A stretch of 16,255 nt of DNA, from contig CAJABS010000158.1 in NCBI GenBank assembly GCA_903938075.1, positions 1-16,255 of the forward strand. Reading direction: 5' to 3'. The stretch comes from an uncultured Chloroflexota bacterium. Its GTDB lineage: Bacteria > Chloroflexota > Limnocylindria > Limnocylindrales > Limnocylindraceae. Positions within the stretch are counted from its first letter, which is position 1, and each line of letters opens with the position of its first letter. A model generated the notes under the pieces. That model did no database searches, was not told the DNA's origin, and worked only from the letters and a program-made list of their open reading frames with translations. This document shows, one piece after another, positions 13,902-16,255 of the stretch. The position numbers and the translations under genes were made by a program.

Positions 13902-15518
13902 TTAGAGGCGGCGCCAGCGGCGCCCCTCTCGGGTGAGCAGTTCGTCGGCGGCCTCGGGCCCCCACGTTCCGGAGGTGTAGTTCGGCATCTCCGGCTCTGG
14001 GCCAGCAATCCAGGCGTCGATGATCGGGTCAACGATCCGCCAGGCGGCCTCGACCTCGTCGGCACGCGTGAAGAGCGACGCGTCGCCCAAGAGAGCGTCA
14101 AGGATGAGCGTCTCGTAGGCGTCGGGGCTCTCAACCGTGAAGGCTGAACCGTAGGCAAAGTCCATGTTGACCGGGCGAACATCAATGCCCAAACCTGGAA
14201 CCTTCGCGGCGAACTTGAGCAGGATCCCTTCGTCGGGCTGAATGCGAATAACGAGCAGATTGGACTCAGGCTCCTCGCCAACGGTAGGGAAGAGGCGCTG
14301 CGGTACATCCTTGAACTGGATCGCGATCTCGGTGGCCCGCTTCGGGAGACGCTTCCCCGCGCGAAGGTAGAAGGGGACACCCGCCCAACGCCAGTCATCA
14401 ATCTCCAGGCGTGCCGCAACAAATGTTTCGGTTTCGCTGGCAGGGTCAACCGCAGGCTCACTTCGATAGGCAGACGTCTCTGTCGCCCCAACCCAGCCTG
14501 GGCCGTACTGGCCGCGAACCACCGACTGATCAACCTTCTCAACGGGGATCGGTCGAATGGCGCGGAGTACCTTCACCTTCTCGTCGCGCAGTGCCTCAGC
14601 TTCGAGGTTTGCCGGCGGCTCCATCGCCACCAGCGTGAGCAGCTGCAGTAGGTGGTTCTGCAAGATGTCTCGCAGTGCCCCCGTCTCTTCGTAGAAGGCG
14701 CCGCGTCCCTCAACGCCGATTGACTCTGCCACGGTGATCTGCACATGGTCGATGTAGCGGCGATGCCAGATCGGCTCAAAGATCAGGTTGCCGAAGCGGA
14801 AGATCAGGATGTTGCGCACCGTCTCTTTGCCGAGGTAGTGGTCGATGCGATAGACCTGCGACTCACGGAAAACCTTGCCAACCTCGCGGTTCAGCTTGAC
14901 CGCCGTCTCGAGGTCTCGGCCGAACGGCTTCTCGATAACGATGCGGCGCCAGCCGCCATCGGCCGTCTCGTGATCCAAGCCCGCCGCACCGAGACCGCGC
15001 ACGATCTCTGGGAATGACGAGGCTGGTGTCGCTAAGTAGTAGAGGCGATTCCCGTCGGTGCCAGACTCTGTGTCGATAGCGGCAAGCTTGGTCGACAGCG
15101 ATGCGTAGGCCGCCGGCTCGTCGAAGCCGCCCTGGTGATAGGTGATGCGCGCAGCGAACGCCGCCCACTTCTCCTCGTCTACTGGGGTGATGCGCGCGTG
15201 CTTGTCGAGTGAGGTGCGGAGCGATGTGCGGATCTCTTGATCACTGAACGGTCGTCGACCGAAACAGACGAGCGCGAATCGCTCTGGTAACAAGTTGCCA
15301 ACCCAAAGGTGGAAGAGCGCAGGGACAACCTTGCGGTGCGCAAGATCCCCCGTTGCTCCGAAGAGGACCACCACATGCGGGTCGGGGACGCGCTCAATGC
15401 GCAACCCGGCGCGAAGCGGATTCTTCGCCCCCTTCTTTGCCGCAGGCTTTCGCGTCTTCTTGCCGAGTCGAAGATCGCGAATTGTTGCGTGCCCCTCAGG
15501 GGGCGTTTGCGGACTCAC
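13902..15518 (-). CDS. zwf: Glucose-6-phosphate 1-dehydrogenase
   Basis: A 538-residue cytosolic enzyme oxidising glucose 6-phosphate to 6-phosphogluconolactone with reduction of NAD(P)+, the entry step of the oxidative pentose phosphate pathway. The nucleotide-binding motif LFGATGDLAHRK begins at residue 52, EKPFGRD follows, and the substrate-binding/active-site motif RIDHYLGKE is at about 223-231. VQITVAES, RDILQNHLLQLL and NMDFAYGSAF are further conserved blocks, and the protein ends in RRWRR as in actinobacterial-type enzymes. It starts with a GTG at 15518 overlapping the gnd stop (GTGA). The first 32 residues are an extra tail rich in Lys/Arg (GKKTRKPAAKKGAK, 19-32) before the NPLR motif where the family normally begins. 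opcA follows 21 bases downstream. Confidence 0.97.
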   Translation of the reverse strand: MSPQTPPEGHATIRDLRLGKKTRKPAAKKGAKNPLRAGLRIERVPDPHVVVLFGATGDLAHRKVVPALFHLWVGNLLPERFALVCFGRRPFSDQEIRTSLRTSLDKHARITPVDEEKWAAFAARITYHQGGFDEPAAYASLSTKLAAIDTESGTDGNRLYYLATPASSFPEIVRGLGAAGLDHETADGGWRRIVIEKPFGRDLETAVKLNREVGKVFRESQVYRIDHYLGKETVRNILIFRFGNLIFEPIWHRRYIDHVQITVAESIGVEGRGAFYEETGALRDILQNHLLQLLTLVAMEPPANLEAEALRDEKVKVLRAIRPIPVEKVDQSVVRGQYGPGWVGATETSAYRSEPAVDPASETETFVAARLEIDDWRWAGVPFYLRAGKRLPKRATEIAIQFKDVPQRLFPTVGEEPESNLLVIRIQPDEGILLKFAAKVPGLGIDVRPVNMDFAYGSAFTVESPDAYETLILDALLGDASLFTRADEVEAAWRIVDPIIDAWIAGPEPEMPNYTSGTWGPEAADELLTREGRRWRRL

Positions 15519-16255
15519 TCCGACTTCACCGAGTGGCCACCAAACTGATTACGCAGCGCGGCGAGCACCTTCGCTGAGTACGAGTCGTCCTGTCGCGAAC
15601 GGAAGCGCGTCAGCAGGGAGAGGGTGATGAGCGGTGCTGGCACATCGAGGTCGATCGCCTCCTGCACCGTCCAGCGGCCTTCGCCGGAATCTGCAACCCA
15701 GCCCTTGATTCCCTTCAGGTCGCTCCCCTCGGCGCGGAAGGCGCGCGCGGCGAGCTCAAGGAGCCAGCTGCGCACAACCGAACCCTGCATCCAGAGGTCG
15801 CTCACCTTGGCAAGATCGAGCTGATAGCGGGACTTCGCAAGAATCTCGAACCCTTCGGCGTATGACTGCATCATTCCGTACTCGATGCCGTTGTGCACCA
15901 TCTTTACGTAGTGACCAGCACCAGAGCCGCCACAGTGCATGTAGCCATCCTTTGGCGCAAGGGTGATGAAGATCGGCTCAAGTGCCTTTACTGGCTCAGC
16001 GTCGCCGCCGACCATCATGCAGTAGCCGTTCTCGAGGCCCCAGACGCCACCAGAGGTTCCGGCGTCAATGAAGTGAATGCCGTGACCGGCAAGCTTCTCG
16101 TGTCGGCGAATGGTGTCGTGGAAGTTGGAGTTGCCGCCATCAATGATGGTGTCGCCCTTGGAGAGGAGCGGAATCAGCTCGTCGATCATTGCCTCGGTGG
16201 CATCGCCGCTCGGCACCATGACCCACACGCGCTTCGGGGAGGTCAGGCTATCGAC
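15515..16255 (-). CDS. gnd: 6-phosphogluconate dehydrogenase, decarboxylating (5' end outside the window)
   Basis: The C-terminal 246 residues of a 6-phosphogluconate dehydrogenase, which oxidises and decarboxylates 6-phosphogluconate to ribulose 5-phosphate. The frame stays open to the window edge at 16255, so the N-terminal Rossmann motif is missing from view. Visible are VWVMVPSG, the signature DGGNSNFHDTIRR, DAGTSGGVWGLENGYCMMVGG-type glycine-rich substrate segment, GAGHYVKMVHNGIEYGMMQSYAEGFEIL with the catalytic Lys, and the C-terminal RFRSRQDDSYSAK. The short C-terminal part ending at GGHSVKSE is that of the shorter (about 300-residue, YqeC-like, often NAD-preferring) subfamily rather than the 470-residue enzyme; the cofactor preference is inferred. 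First visible gene of the minus-strand operon; any promoter lies outside the window. Confidence 0.95.
   Translation of the reverse strand, partial: VDSLTSPKRVWVMVPSGDATEAMIDELIPLLSKGDTIIDGGNSNFHDTIRRHEKLAGHGIHFIDAGTSGGVWGLENGYCMMVGGDAEPVKALEPIFITLAPKDGYMHCGGSGAGHYVKMVHNGIEYGMMQSYAEGFEILAKSRYQLDLAKVSDLWMQGSVVRSWLLELAARAFRAEGSDLKGIKGWVADSGEGRWTVQEAIDLDVPAPLITLSLLTRFRSRQDDSYSAKVLAALRNQFGGHSVKSE

Noticed and set aside
1..16255. tRNA genes, CRISPR arrays, insertion sequences, attachment sites
   Set aside because: I looked for T-loop-like sequences, regularly spaced repeats, transposase motifs and terminal inverted repeats and found none that hold up.

Overview
The window looks like part of a bacterial chromosome from a monoderm-type, moderately high-GC organism. 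Most genes are by eye around 60% G+C. Lipobox lipoproteins, a Ser/His (SipW-type) signal peptidase with a camelysin-like partner, and an actinobacterial-type zwf-opcA pair point to Actinobacteriota or Chloroflexota; the sequence alone does not let me choose. Genes are very tightly packed. Start/stop overlaps (ATGA, GTGA, TTGA, TAATG) join nearly all neighbours on the same strand, GTG and TTG starts are used, and no gap exceeds 200 bases. I saw no tRNA, rRNA, insertion sequence, CRISPR array or origin.

Region 1 (1-3201, + strand): the 3' end of a phosphate ABC transporter operon, pstC (cut by the window edge), pstA and pstB, followed by an overlapping gene for an orphan NMT1/SsuA-like substrate-binding lipoprotein. 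Region 2 (3215-3799, - strand): a type II thymidine kinase with a promoter that suggests a leaderless transcript. Region 3 (3800-7770, + strand): a complete second phosphate transporter, pstS-pstC-pstA-pstB, with an AT-rich palindrome upstream of pstS and a 12-bp hairpin between pstS and pstC. The two Pst systems are clearly different in their permeases. Neither is followed by phoU.

Region 4 (7858-10084, + strand): three overlapping genes for a secreted or surface cassette. They encode a camelysin/TasA-like protein with a SipW-type signal peptide, a SipW-type signal peptidase whose extra C-terminal half looks like a substrate of the same kind, and a LamG-like (concanavalin-fold) secreted protein. 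This is the least ordinary part of the window. Region 5 (10155-10808, + strand): a HAD-family phosphatase/phosphomutase-like gene of visibly lower G+C, again with a leaderless-type promoter.

Region 6 (16255 down to 10811, - strand): an oxidative pentose phosphate operon in the order gnd (cut by the window edge), zwf, opcA, pgl, ending with an overlapping gene for a multi-spanning GT39/PMT-like glycosyltransferase. Gnd, Zwf and Pgl are the three enzymes taking glucose 6-phosphate to ribulose 5-phosphate with NAD(P)H production, and OpcA is the G6PDH assembly/activation factor.
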